Shown: positions 33,420 through 42,373 of the stretch, piece after piece | Layout of the letters: each line of letters begins with the position of its first letter | Numbering within the stretch: position 1 is the stretch's first letter | Source of the DNA: Pseudaminobacter sp040049255 | GTDB taxonomy: Bacteria > Pseudomonadota > Alphaproteobacteria > Rhizobiales > Rhizobiaceae | Assembly: GCF_040049255.1 (NCBI RefSeq) | Contig: NZ_JBDZDR010000003.1 | Coordinates: forward strand, 124,001 to 188,000 | DNA: 64,000 bases | Reading direction: 5' to 3' | Position numbers and translations under genes: made by a program | The notes under the pieces: model-generated | Databases searched by the model: none | Seen by the model: only the letters and a program-made list of their open reading frames with translations | What the model was told of the DNA's origin: nothing

Positions 33420-35293
33420 GCCGCACCCTTCCGCTGCTGCACACTTTCCGCGTGACGCACATGCGCCACGATGATCGCCAGCGCCGCCGGCGTCATGCCA
33501 TCTATACGCTGAGCGTCCGCCACCGAGCGCGGCCGGCGCTCGCGCAGCTTCTGCTTCAGTTCGTTGGACAGGCCCGGAACCGAATCGAACTCCAGGCCAG
33601 CCGGAATCAGACGCTCTTCTTCCCTGCGGATCTGCACGGCGTCCGCACTCTGCCGGTCGAGATAAACGGCGTAACGAGCCTCGATCTCCAGCGCCTCGGC
33701 AGAACGCGCATCAAGGGCGCCAAACTGCGGCCAGACCTGCGCCAACCGCTCCAGAGTGACATCGGGGTAGGAGAGAAGGTCGTAAGCCGATCGCCGCACG
33801 CCATCCATGTTGACTTCGAAACCGTGGCGGCGTGCCTCATTAGGCGTCACGCTGATCGACTTGGCCGTTTCTCTCGCGTGATCCAGCCGCTGGGCAATCT
33901 CGTGGAAGCGTGCCGAACGGGCTTCCCCGGCAATCCCCAGTGCCATCGCCTTCGGCGTCAACCGCTCGTCGGCGTTGTCGGCGCGCAGCGAGAGGCGGAA
34001 CTCCGCGCGCGAGGTGAACATGCGATAGGGTTCGGTGATACCGCGGCTGGTCAGATCGTCGATCATCACGCCGATATAGGCTTCCGTGCGGCTGAACACG
34101 ACACCCTCACCGCCCGAAGCTTTCCGCGCCGCGTTCAACCCGGCCAGAAGCCCTTGCGCGCCAGCCTCCTCATAGCCCGTCGTGCCGTTGATCTGGCCGG
34201 CGAGGAACAGGCTGCTGACGCGACGGGTTTCTAACGTGAGCTCGAGCTCGCGCGGATCGACGTGGTCGTATTCAATCGCATAACCCGGCTGCAGCATCTT
34301 CGCCTGCTCGAGACCGGGTATGGTCTTCAGGAGATCAAGCTGCACGTCTTCGGGCAGCGAGGTTGATATACCATTGGGGTAGACCGTATCGTCGTCCAGC
34401 CCTTCCGGCTCCAGAAATATCTGATGCCCTTCACGGTCTCCAAACTTGACGATCTTGTCCTCGATAGATGGACAATAGCGCGGACCAATGCCTTCGATAT
34501 TGCCGGAATACATCGCCGAGCGGCCAAGGTTCTGGCGTATCAGATCATGGCTCGCCGACGTGGTGCGGGTGATGCCGCAGTCGATCTGCGGGTTGGCGAT
34601 CTTGTCGGTCATCAGCGAGAAGGGGACCGGCACTTCGTCTGCCGCCTGACAGTCCAGGGACGCCCAGTCGATGGTGCGGCCGTCCAGCCGCGGCGGCGTG
34701 CCGGTCTTGAGGCGGCCGAGCTTGAAACCCGCACGGGTCATGGTGACCGACAGGCCGACGGAAGCCTGCTCGTTCATGCGGCCGGCGGGGAAATTACGCT
34801 CGCCGATATGGATCAGGCCGCGCAGGAATGTTCCGGTGGTGAGCACCACCGCCCCGCAGTTCAGGCGCCGGCCGTCGGCCAGGATGACGGCTGTAACCCG
34901 GCCTTCGGCGATGTCCAGGTCGAAGACCTCGCCCTCGACGACCTCCAGATTTTCTTGTTTGGCCATCGCCGCCTGCATGGCGAGGCGGTAGAGCTTGCGG
35001 TCGGCCTGGGTACGCGGACCGCGCACGGCAGGGCCCTTCTTGCGGTTGAGGAGGCGGAACTGGATGCCTGCGGCGTCGGCCACGCGGCCCATCAGGCCAT
35101 CCAGCGCGTCGATCTCCCGCACGAGGTGCCCCTTGCCCAAGCCGCCAATGGCCGGGTTGCAGGACATCACGCCGATGGTGTCCGCGCTCAGCGTGACCAG
35201 CGCCGTGCGGGCGCCCGCGCGGGCGGCTGCGCTGGCTGCTTCGCAGCCCGCATGGCCACCGCCGACAACAATCACATCGTAGCTGCCGTTCAT
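33416..35293 (-). CDS. mnmG: tRNA uridine-5-carboxymethylaminomethyl modification enzyme MnmG
   Basis: The FAD-dependent partner of MnmE that modifies the wobble uridine (U34) of several tRNAs. From ATG 35,293 it is 625 residues, the usual length, and this start has GGAGAGAT just upstream; an ATG at 35,320 is less likely. The FAD-binding GGGHAGCEAASAAARAG sits at the N-terminus, with CNPAIGGLGKGHLVREIDAL, GTFLRGLIHIG and a C-terminal helical domain (RRPRSVADAQRIDGMTPAAL) that binds MnmE. First gene of the mnmG-rsmG-parA-parB operon, with parS sites directly upstream. Confidence 0.97.
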   Translation of the reverse strand: MNGSYDVIVVGGGHAGCEAASAAARAGARTALVTLSADTIGVMSCNPAIGGLGKGHLVREIDALDGLMGRVADAAGIQFRLLNRKKGPAVRGPRTQADRKLYRLAMQAAMAKQENLEVVEGEVFDLDIAEGRVTAVILADGRRLNCGAVVLTTGTFLRGLIHIGERNFPAGRMNEQASVGLSVTMTRAGFKLGRLKTGTPPRLDGRTIDWASLDCQAADEVPVPFSLMTDKIANPQIDCGITRTTSASHDLIRQNLGRSAMYSGNIEGIGPRYCPSIEDKIVKFGDREGHQIFLEPEGLDDDTVYPNGISTSLPEDVQLDLLKTIPGLEQAKMLQPGYAIEYDHVDPRELELTLETRRVSSLFLAGQINGTTGYEEAGAQGLLAGLNAARKASGGEGVVFSRTEAYIGVMIDDLTSRGITEPYRMFTSRAEFRLSLRADNADERLTPKAMALGIAGEARSARFHEIAQRLDHARETAKSISVTPNEARRHGFEVNMDGVRRSAYDLLSYPDVTLERLAQVWPQFGALDARSAEALEIEARYAVYLDRQSADAVQIRREEERLIPAGLEFDSVPGLSNELKQKLRERRPRSVADAQRIDGMTPAALAIIVAHVRHAESVQQRKGAA

Positions 35294-35363
35294 ATATCTC
35301 TCCGGAACACGACCTCTCAATGTTGGTGTTCGCCTCAGGAGTCAAGGCAACTGGGCGTAATTT

Positions 35364-35379
35364 TGTTTCACGTGAAACA
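35364..35379. promoter_or_regulatory. parS: parS site, perfect 16-mer
   Basis: TGTTTCACGTGAAACA is a full consensus palindrome between mnmE and mnmG, 71 bp upstream of the mnmG start. It is the left member of a four-site cluster. Confidence 0.97.
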
Positions 35380-35398
35380 CAGAGTGAAGCGAAGCCGG

Positions 35399-35474
35399 TG
35401 TTTCACGTGAGTCATTTCATGTGGAGAAATGTTTCACGTGAGTCACCCCGGCCGGTTGTGTTTCACGTGAGTCA
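35399..35474. promoter_or_regulatory. Three parS-like sites with the same variant right half
   Basis: TGTTTCACGTGAGTCA occurs at 35,399-35,414, 35,430-35,445 and 35,459-35,474. Each differs from parS at the same two positions of the right half. Spacings are 31 and 29 bp, about three helical turns. The last copy contains the mnmE stop codon. Confidence 0.8.
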
Positions 35475-36794
35475 TTTGCCGATGCAGAATTGCGAAAAGA
35501 TGACGTCCAGAAGGTCTTCGGTGTCGACCGCACCGGAGATACGGCCGAGGCGATCGGAGGCAAGGCGCAAGTTTTCCGAACGGAGCTCGAGCTGGTCCAC
35601 GGGCAGGGCGAGGGCTGCTTCGAGGTAGTCTGTTGTCTTCGTGAGCAGGTCGATATGGCGCTGGCGTGACGGCAGCACGTCGGCCACGTCGCCCACTGCC
35701 GTCACGGCGCGCGCGGTGATCATGTCCAGCAGCGAATCGACGCCGGCACCGGAAGTGCTGGAAACCAGGCAGTCGAAACCATCCGGCTTAGCCGCCGCTG
35801 GCAGAAGATCAGTCTTGGTGCCAATCCGCAGGGTTGGGGCGGTGCTTTCCGTATCGGGTATCCGGTCGGGAGTGGTGACATCTTCCAGGTGGAGGATGAG
35901 GTCGGCAGTTCGCGCCCGCTCCAATGCCCTGCCGATGCCGATCGCTTCCACCTTGCCCGGGGCCTCGCGAATGCCGGCAGTGTCGGTGAGCCGCACTTTC
36001 ACGCCGTCGAGATCGAGGACCACTTCCACCAGGTCGCGCGTGGTGCCCGGCTCGTCGGTGACGATCGCCACGTCACGACGCGCAAGCATGTTCAAAAGAC
36101 TCGACTTACCAGCGTTGGGCGCGCCGATGATGACGACATCAAAGCCGTCGCGGATAATCTCGGCGCGATGAAAGCCCTGCACATGGCGGCGAATCTCGTC
36201 GATCATGGCCCGCACATCTGCCCACACGGTCGAGGAGACCGAACCGGGAATGTCGGCCTCGTCGGCAAAATCCATTTCGGCCTCGATCATGGCCCGAGCA
36301 TGAATCAGCCGATGGCGCCAATCGAGATAGACCCCGCTTTGCCGGCCTTCGGCGTTCAGCACCGCAAAGCGCCGCTGTGCCTCGGTCTCAGCGGAAACCA
36401 GATCAGCGAGGGACTCGGCCTCCAATAGATCGACCTTGCCGTTGAGAAACGCTCGCCGCGTGAATTCGCCGGGCTCGGCCAGGCGAAGCCCCTCCAGCGA
36501 TGTGAGGGCTTCGGTCACGGCCTGGACAACGGCGCGTCCGCCATGGGCATGAAACTCCGCGGAATCCTCTCCGGTAAAACTGGCCGGGCCGGGGAAGAAC
36601 AGCGCAATACCTTGATCCAAAAGTCTGCCGTCGGGGGCGTGGAAAGCAGTGAAGCGGGCGCTGCGCGGGGAGGGTACTTTCCCAAGCATCGTTTCGAGAG
36701 CGAATCGAGTCTGCGGACCAGAAATACGGATGACCGCGATGCCGGAAGGCAGTCGACCGCTGGACAGGGCTACGATGGTATCCTGGAATATCAT
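35472..36794 (-). CDS. mnmE: tRNA modification GTPase MnmE
   Basis: The GTPase partner of MnmG in wobble-uridine modification. The 440 residues contain the N-terminal folate-binding domain (LPSGIAVIRISGP), a helical domain, and an inserted G domain with GAPNAGKSSLLN, DEPGTTRD and LTDTAGIRE. The protein ends FSQFCIGK, where the CIGK is the conserved C-terminal motif. It is co-oriented with mnmG, separated by the parS cluster, and divergent from the yyaL-like gene. Confidence 0.97.
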   Translation of the reverse strand: MIFQDTIVALSSGRLPSGIAVIRISGPQTRFALETMLGKVPSPRSARFTAFHAPDGRLLDQGIALFFPGPASFTGEDSAEFHAHGGRAVVQAVTEALTSLEGLRLAEPGEFTRRAFLNGKVDLLEAESLADLVSAETEAQRRFAVLNAEGRQSGVYLDWRHRLIHARAMIEAEMDFADEADIPGSVSSTVWADVRAMIDEIRRHVQGFHRAEIIRDGFDVVIIGAPNAGKSSLLNMLARRDVAIVTDEPGTTRDLVEVVLDLDGVKVRLTDTAGIREAPGKVEAIGIGRALERARTADLILHLEDVTTPDRIPDTESTAPTLRIGTKTDLLPAAAKPDGFDCLVSSTSGAGVDSLLDMITARAVTAVGDVADVLPSRQRHIDLLTKTTDYLEAALALPVDQLELRSENLRLASDRLGRISGAVDTEDLLDVIFSQFCIGK

Positions 36795-36856
36795 TTGCTC
36801 GCGTTTCCCTTGCGCCCTAATCTTCCAATTGCAACTGTTTGCGTGAGGTGCACATC

Positions 36857-38881
36857 TTGCCGCTGCCGGCCGAAAATCTTCTGTCCGAAGAAACCAGCCC
36901 CTATCTGCGCCAGCACAGCCACAATCCCGTGCACTGGCGAGCCTGGTCGCCAGAGTCGCTGGCTGAGGCCATTGAAACCCAGAAGCCGATCCTGCTGTCG
37001 GTCGGCTATGCAGCCTGCCACTGGTGCCACGTAATGGCGCATGAGAGCTTCGAGAGCGAAGATATCGCCGCCGTCATGAACCGTCTGTTCGTCAATATCA
37101 AGGTCGATCGCGAGGAACGGCCCGACATCGACCAGATCTACATGGCCGCCCTGACCGCGATGGGTGAGCAGGGCGGCTGGCCACTGACCATGTTCCTGAC
37201 CCCCGATGCCAAGCCGTTCTGGGGCGGCACCTATTTTCCGAAAGAGACGCGCTACGGCCGCCCTGGTTTCATCCAGGTGCTCGAGGCAGTGAACAAGGCG
37301 TGGCAGGAGAAGAAGGAAAGCCTGACCGCAAGCGGCGAGCAGTTGAAATCGCACATCGCGGGGCGTCTGGCAGCCAGCCATGCGCCGGCGCAACTCTCCG
37401 ATACCCAACTTGCCGCGCTTGCAGACGGCATCAACGGGATGATCGACCGCGAGGCCGGCGGATTGCGCGGCGCACCGAAATTCCCCAACGCGCCATTTAT
37501 GCAAACGCTGTGGCTGAGCTGGCTGAAGAACGGCGCAACCGAGCATCGCGATGCCGTGGCCGGAAGTTTCGAGCACATGCTGCGCGGCGGCATCTACGAC
37601 CATGTCGGCGGCGGGCTCGCGCGCTACTCCACGGACGCCGAATGGCTGGTGCCCCATTTCGAAAAGATGCTCTACGACAATGCGCAGCTGCTGCGGCAGG
37701 CCAACTGGGTCTTCGCCGCAACCGGAAATGAATTGTTCCGGGTACGAATCGAACAGACGGCGAATTGGCTTTTGCGCGAAATGCGCGTGGAAGGCGGGGG
37801 CTTTGCTTCAAGCCTCGATGCGGACAGCGAGGGCGAAGAAGGTCTGTTTTACACCTGGAACAAGGCCGAGATCGAAGCCACTCTCGGCAGTGACGCGCCC
37901 GCCTTCTTCGAAAGCTTCAGCCTCGCCCAGCCACCAAATTGGGAAGGCAAGCCGATCATCCACCAGACGCCGGACCAGAACCGGCATGAGCTGCAGCATC
38001 GGCAGGAAGTCGCCCACCTGAAACAGCAGCTGCTTGCCGCTCGCGAGAAACGCGTGAGACCCGGCCGCGACGACAAGGTTCTGGCCGACTGGAACGGGCT
38101 GCTCATCACTGCACTTGCCGAATGCGGTCGCGCGCTGTCGCGCCAGGAATGGATCGCGGCGGGGGAGGCTGCCTTCGATCTCGTGATCTCCCATGCGGAT
38201 GCAGACGGGCGCCTGCCGCATTCCATCCTTGGCAGCCGCGCACTCTATCCGGCACTCTCCAGCGATTATGCCGCGATGGCCAATGCCGCGATCGCCCTTT
38301 ACGAGGCGACGGGCAAGCTGGCCTATGTCGCGCAGGCAAAACGCTTCGTGGCGGAACTCGACCGCTGGTATCTGGATGGCGAGGGCAACGGCCATTTTCT
38401 CACCGCCTCCGATGCCACCGACGTGCCGATCCGCATTCGCGGCGACGTGGACGAAGCCATCCCTTCCGCAACCAGCCAGATCATCGAGGCAATGACGAGG
38501 CTGGCAAGCGTAACCGGTTCGGTCGAACTTCAGGACAAGCTTTGGCGTGTCGCCGAGCATGCCGCCGGCAGGGCGAGCCGCCAGCAATTCGGACAGGCTG
38601 GGATCGTCAATGCCTGCGCGCTGGTGCTGGCACCAATGAAGCTGGTCATGGTGGACGATCCAGCCGCGCCGAGATTCGTTCCGGAAGCGAATCGATACCC
38701 GGACCCAAGGCGAGTGGATATCTCAATCCCGGTGGGCGAGGCCGACGACCTGCCCAACCTGCCCGGCGGCACCTATCCGTCAACGAAACAGGCCGGCGCA
38801 TATATTTGCACCGGCCCGCTCTGTCTACCTGTCATTTCCGATCCTGCGGAACTCGAACGCCGTCTGCGCGGGGAAGTATAA
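36857..38881 (+). CDS. Thioredoxin-domain protein of the YyaL/DUF255 family
   Basis: A long protein (about 674 residues) of unknown biochemical role found across bacteria and related to human SPATA20. An N-terminal thioredoxin-like domain has NLLSEETSPYLRQHSHNPV and the cysteine motif CHWCHVMAHESF; an (alpha/alpha)-toroid-like domain follows (FEKMLYDNAQLL, DWNGLLITALAE). The start is uncertain: TTG 36,857 has GAGG eight bases upstream; GTG 36,848 and TTG 36,839 are in frame alternatives. It is divergently transcribed from mnmE. Confidence 0.88.
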   Translation: MPLPAENLLSEETSPYLRQHSHNPVHWRAWSPESLAEAIETQKPILLSVGYAACHWCHVMAHESFESEDIAAVMNRLFVNIKVDREERPDIDQIYMAALTAMGEQGGWPLTMFLTPDAKPFWGGTYFPKETRYGRPGFIQVLEAVNKAWQEKKESLTASGEQLKSHIAGRLAASHAPAQLSDTQLAALADGINGMIDREAGGLRGAPKFPNAPFMQTLWLSWLKNGATEHRDAVAGSFEHMLRGGIYDHVGGGLARYSTDAEWLVPHFEKMLYDNAQLLRQANWVFAATGNELFRVRIEQTANWLLREMRVEGGGFASSLDADSEGEEGLFYTWNKAEIEATLGSDAPAFFESFSLAQPPNWEGKPIIHQTPDQNRHELQHRQEVAHLKQQLLAAREKRVRPGRDDKVLADWNGLLITALAECGRALSRQEWIAAGEAAFDLVISHADADGRLPHSILGSRALYPALSSDYAAMANAAIALYEATGKLAYVAQAKRFVAELDRWYLDGEGNGHFLTASDATDVPIRIRGDVDEAIPSATSQIIEAMTRLASVTGSVELQDKLWRVAEHAAGRASRQQFGQAGIVNACALVLAPMKLVMVDDPAAPRFVPEANRYPDPRRVDISIPVGEADDLPNLPGGTYPSTKQAGAYICTGPLCLPVISDPAELERRLRGEV

Positions 38882-38969
38882 ACCCGAAGGCTTCCGCCGA
38901 TGCCCATCCCAGTGGGGCCGAAGCGTCGCTGCCTCGGCCATGCTGGAACCGCGCCTGGCGAGCACCCGG

Positions 38970-40235
38970 TCAGGTGTTCATCGAATCGAAGAAATCGCCG
39001 TTGGTTTTGGTCTGCTTGAGCTTGTCGATGAGGAACTCGATCGCGTCGGTGGTTCCCATCGGCGCCAGGATGCGGCGCAGAACGAAGATCTTTTGCAGGT
39101 CCTGACGCGGCACCAGCAGGTCTTCCTTGCGCGTTCCGGACTTGAGGATATCGATGGCCGGGAAGATGCGCTTGTCGGCCACCTTGCGGTCGAGCACGAT
39201 TTCCGAGTTGCCGGTACCCTTGAACTCTTCGAAGATCACTTCGTCCATGCGGCTGCCGGTGTCGATCAGCGCGGTGGCGATGATGGTCAGCGAACCGCCT
39301 TCCTCGATGTTGCGCGCCGCGCCGAAGAAGCGCTTGGGGCGCTGCAGCGCGTTGGCATCGACACCGCCGGTCAGCACCTTGCCGGAGGACGGCACGACAG
39401 TGTTGTAGGCGCGGCCGAGGCGCGTGATGGAATCCAGCAGGATGACCACGTCGCGGCCGTGCTCTACCAGGCGCTTGGCTTTCTCGATGACCATTTCGGC
39501 CACCTGCACGTGGCGGGCGGCCGGCTCGTCGAAGGTCGAGGACACGACCTCGCCCTTCACCGAGCGCTGCATGTCGGTCACTTCTTCCGGACGCTCGTCG
39601 ATCAGGAGAACGATCAGGTAGCATTCCGGATGGTTGGTGGTGATCGAATGCGCGATGTTCTGCAGCAGAACGGTCTTACCGGTGCGCGGCGGCGCCACGA
39701 TCAGGCCGCGCTGGCCCTTGCCGAGCGGCGCCACCAGGTCGATGACGCGCGGCGAGATGTCCTTGGTGGTCGGGTTGTCGACTTCCATCTTGATCCGCTC
39801 ATTCGGATAGAGCGGGGTCAGGTTGTCGAAGTGGATCTTGTGCCGGATCTTCTCCGGATCGTCGAAATTGATGGTGTTGACCTTGAGAAGGGCGAAATAG
39901 CGCTCGCCCTCCTTCGGGCTGCGGATCGGGCCTTCGACGGTGTCGCCGGTCTTCAGCGAAAAGCGACGGATCTGCGAGGGCGAGATGTAGATGTCGTCCG
40001 GGCCCGGCAGATAGTTGGCATTGGCCGAGCGCAGGAAGCCGAAACCGTCCTGCAGCACTTCGACCACGCCGTCACCGATGATCTCGACATCCTGGGCCGC
40101 CAGCTTCTTGAGGATGGCGAACATCAGCTCCTGCTTGCGCATGACGCTGGCGTTCTCGACCTCCAGCGACTCGGCGAAGGCAACGAGATCGGTCGGTTTC
40201 TTGTTCTTGAACTCCTGGAGTTTCATTTCCTGCAT
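38970..40235 (-). CDS. rho: Transcription termination factor Rho
   Basis: The hexameric RNA helicase that terminates transcription. The 421 residues contain the N-terminal Rho-N helix bundle (LQEFKNKKPTDLVAFAESL), the cold-shock-like RNA-binding domain (DGFGFLRSANANYLPGPDD) and the RecA-like ATPase with Walker A APPRTGKT, Walker B-like VVILLDSITRLGRAYN and the Q-loop/R-loop segments. In rhizobia rho lies between mnmE and the heme genes, as here. Confidence 0.98.
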   Translation of the reverse strand: MQEMKLQEFKNKKPTDLVAFAESLEVENASVMRKQELMFAILKKLAAQDVEIIGDGVVEVLQDGFGFLRSANANYLPGPDDIYISPSQIRRFSLKTGDTVEGPIRSPKEGERYFALLKVNTINFDDPEKIRHKIHFDNLTPLYPNERIKMEVDNPTTKDISPRVIDLVAPLGKGQRGLIVAPPRTGKTVLLQNIAHSITTNHPECYLIVLLIDERPEEVTDMQRSVKGEVVSSTFDEPAARHVQVAEMVIEKAKRLVEHGRDVVILLDSITRLGRAYNTVVPSSGKVLTGGVDANALQRPKRFFGAARNIEEGGSLTIIATALIDTGSRMDEVIFEEFKGTGNSEIVLDRKVADKRIFPAIDILKSGTRKEDLLVPRQDLQKIFVLRRILAPMGTTDAIEFLIDKLKQTKTNGDFFDSMNT

Positions 40236-40401
40236 GGACGGACTCTGAAAGGGGGATCGGGGAGAAAGATATCGACGAATGCGATGGAGTGCCGGGCGCG
40301 ACCGTTATGTCAGCAAGGAAGGCGCAGGCGGGAAGGAAGAATCGTCTTTTATCTGCCCCCGTGACAAAGGGCAAGGCACCTTTTGATAAGGATTTAAGGC
40401 G

Positions 40402-40941
40402 TCAGAACGGTTTTACAACCACCAGAATGACGATGAGGATCATCAGCACGGTGGGAATCTCGTTGATCATCCGCCAGTGCCGGGCAGCCCTGGTGTTCCT
40501 GTCCTGGGCAAAACGGCGCACCGAGGCGGAGAGGTAGCCGTGCACGCCCGACATCAGCACAACCAGCGCGATCTTGGCGTGCAGCCAGCCGCCGTGGAAA
40601 GCAAAACCCTTCCAGGCAAGCCAGAGGCCGAAAACCCAGGTGACGATCATGGCCGGATTGATGATGGCCCGCAGCAGGCGGCGCTCCATCACCTTGAAGG
40701 TTTCCGACTGCACCGAGCCCGGCTCGGCGTCGGCGTGATAGACGAACAGCCGCGGCAGATAGAGCATGCCCGCCATCCAGGAGATCACCGCGATCACGTG
40801 AATGGCCTTGGCCCAGAGATAGAGATTATCGGGCGCAAAGTAGAACAGCAGCGCGGTCAGAACCACGAAGATCGCAATTGCCGCGGCCGCCCGCTGCATC
40901 GCCTTGGCTCCGCTGGTCTCGGGCGTGTTCGTCGCGCTCAT
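40402..40941 (-). CDS. hemJ: Protoporphyrinogen IX oxidase HemJ
   Basis: A membrane protein that oxidises protoporphyrinogen IX to protoporphyrin IX, the penultimate step of heme synthesis. At 179 residues it has four membrane helices and the HemJ/UPF0093 pattern (LWAKAIHVIAVISWMAGMLYLPRL, with the conserved histidine and the LPRLFVYH segment). It lies next to hemE and overlaps its end by four bases, supporting the heme role. Confidence 0.93.
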   Translation of the reverse strand: MSATNTPETSGAKAMQRAAAAIAIFVVLTALLFYFAPDNLYLWAKAIHVIAVISWMAGMLYLPRLFVYHADAEPGSVQSETFKVMERRLLRAIINPAMIVTWVFGLWLAWKGFAFHGGWLHAKIALVVLMSGVHGYLSASVRRFAQDRNTRAARHWRMINEIPTVLMILIVILVVVKPF

Positions 40942-41972
40942 CGTCCGGAAAAGCTCCTCACCTGGCGGACCATCGCCTCGACATGCTCGATCGGCGTATC
41001 CGGCGTGATGCCGTGGCCGAGGTTGAAGATAAGCGGGCCCTTGCCCAGCGCGTCGAGAATGGCGCTGACGCCCTCGGACAGTGCCCGGCCGCCGGCAACC
41101 AGGCGCAGCGGATCGAGATTGCCCTGCACGGCGCCGCCCGCCTGCAGCTGGCGCGCCTGCGACAGCGGCACGGTCCAGTCGAGGCCAAGCCCCGCAACCT
41201 GCGTCTTCTGCCTGTAGCTGTCATAGCGGGTGCCGGCGCCCCGCGGGAAGGCGATTACGGGCACGTCGGGGTGAACCGCATGAACCCTGCGCACGATCTC
41301 GGCCACCGGCTTCACGCACAACGCCTCGAAGGTGGCCTCGTCGAGAATGCCCGCCCAGGAGTCAAAGATCTGGACCACGTCGGCGCCCGCCTCGATCTGG
41401 CGGATCAGATATTGCGCGGAATAATCCACCAGCACCGCTAGCAGGCGTTCCATCGCTTCCGGATGGCGGAAGGCGAACAGCCGCGCGGGCGCCTGGTCGG
41501 GCGTGCCGTGGCCGGCGATCATATAGGTCGCCAGCGTCCAGGGGGCGCCGCAGAAGCCGATCAGGGTGGTTTCCTGGGGCAGTTCCGCGCGCAGCCGCCT
41601 TACCGTCTCGTAGACCGGCGCCAGCCGCTGGTGGAAGCTCGAGCCGTCGAGCCTGTCGACGTCGGCAGCGCTCATCGGCGTCATCAGCGGGCCGCGCCCC
41701 TCTTCGAAGCGGAGGTCGCGCCCGAGCGCATGCGGAACAACCAGAATGTCGGAGAACAGGATCGATGCGTCGAAGCCGAAGCGCCGGATCGGCTGCAAGG
41801 TCACTTCGACCGCGAAGTCGGGGTTGTAGCACAGGTCGAGGAAGCCGCCGGCCTTCTTCCTGGCCTCGCGGTATTCCGGCAGATAGCGGCCCGCCTGGCG
41901 CATCATCCAGAGCGGCGGCGGGAAAACCGGTTCGCCTTTCAGGACATCCAGCATGGCGCGTCTTGTCGTCAT
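40938..41972 (-). CDS. hemE: Uroporphyrinogen decarboxylase
   Basis: Decarboxylates uroporphyrinogen III to coproporphyrinogen III in heme synthesis. The 344 residues show PPLWMMRQAGRYLPEYR near the N-terminus, the active-site FSDILVVPHALG, and GFCGAPWTLATYM. The start ATG 41,972 has GGGAGAA about 10 bases upstream. It borders the origin on its 5' side, the position of hemE in Caulobacter and rhizobial chromosomes. Confidence 0.98.
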   Translation of the reverse strand: MTTRRAMLDVLKGEPVFPPPLWMMRQAGRYLPEYREARKKAGGFLDLCYNPDFAVEVTLQPIRRFGFDASILFSDILVVPHALGRDLRFEEGRGPLMTPMSAADVDRLDGSSFHQRLAPVYETVRRLRAELPQETTLIGFCGAPWTLATYMIAGHGTPDQAPARLFAFRHPEAMERLLAVLVDYSAQYLIRQIEAGADVVQIFDSWAGILDEATFEALCVKPVAEIVRRVHAVHPDVPVIAFPRGAGTRYDSYRQKTQVAGLGLDWTVPLSQARQLQAGGAVQGNLDPLRLVAGGRALSEGVSAILDALGKGPLIFNLGHGITPDTPIEHVEAMVRQVRSFSGR

Positions 41973-42373
41973 GAAGCTTCGTTCTCCCGGTTCTTCTAAA
42001 AAATATAATTTCTAAGAGAGAAGAGTCTTCTGATTATTAGACTCTGTTGGAATCGAGAATTGCCACTTATCCACCCGAGCGGCCCGAGCGCCAGAAAGCA
42101 TAATGTCGCGCTTTCGGCGGTGTGGATTGGACAAGTCTGGGGATTATCCGAATTGAGCCCAAGATTACAAGGGCTTGCGGAGTCGACGATTTGGGGCCGA
42201 TTGGTGATCGGGCGATGGTGGTCAGACTTATCCCCATTCTCATCCCCGGCGCGGATTCCGAACTGACAGCGGGGCGAATTGTGGACAAGTGGCTATCTGA
42301 TACAGTCTCAACCCACAGGGGGGCCCAAAGGTCCCCCTTTATCCACATTTGACCACAGACCCGGGCGACTCTT
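41973..42373. other. oriC: Probable chromosomal replication origin (oriC)
   Basis: The 401 bp between hemE and ppsR contain no gene. An AT-rich tract with an inverted repeat (AGAGTC/GACTCT, 42,022-42,045) lies at 41,993-42,062, next to a series of DnaA-box-like 9-mers: TTATCCACC at 42,067, TTATCCCCA at 42,228, TGTGGACAA (reverse) at 42,280 and a perfect TTATCCACA at 42,339-42,347; weaker matches lie at 42,121 and 42,144. The hemE-oriC-ppsR arrangement and the parABS locus about 6-11 kb away agree with alphaproteobacterial origins. Confidence 0.88.
42339..42347 (+). promoter_or_regulatory. Consensus DnaA box
   Basis: TTATCCACA, an exact match to the canonical DnaA-binding 9-mer, inside the probable oriC and 26 bp before the ppsR start. 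Confidence 0.88.

Noticed and set aside
38940..40364. A 474-codon plus-strand frame opposite rho
   Set aside because: rho on the minus strand is unmistakable; the antisense frame is a by-product of codon bias.
40793..40800. TCACGTGA core in hemJ as another parS
   Set aside because: Only the central 8 bp match; both outer arms are unrelated to parS.
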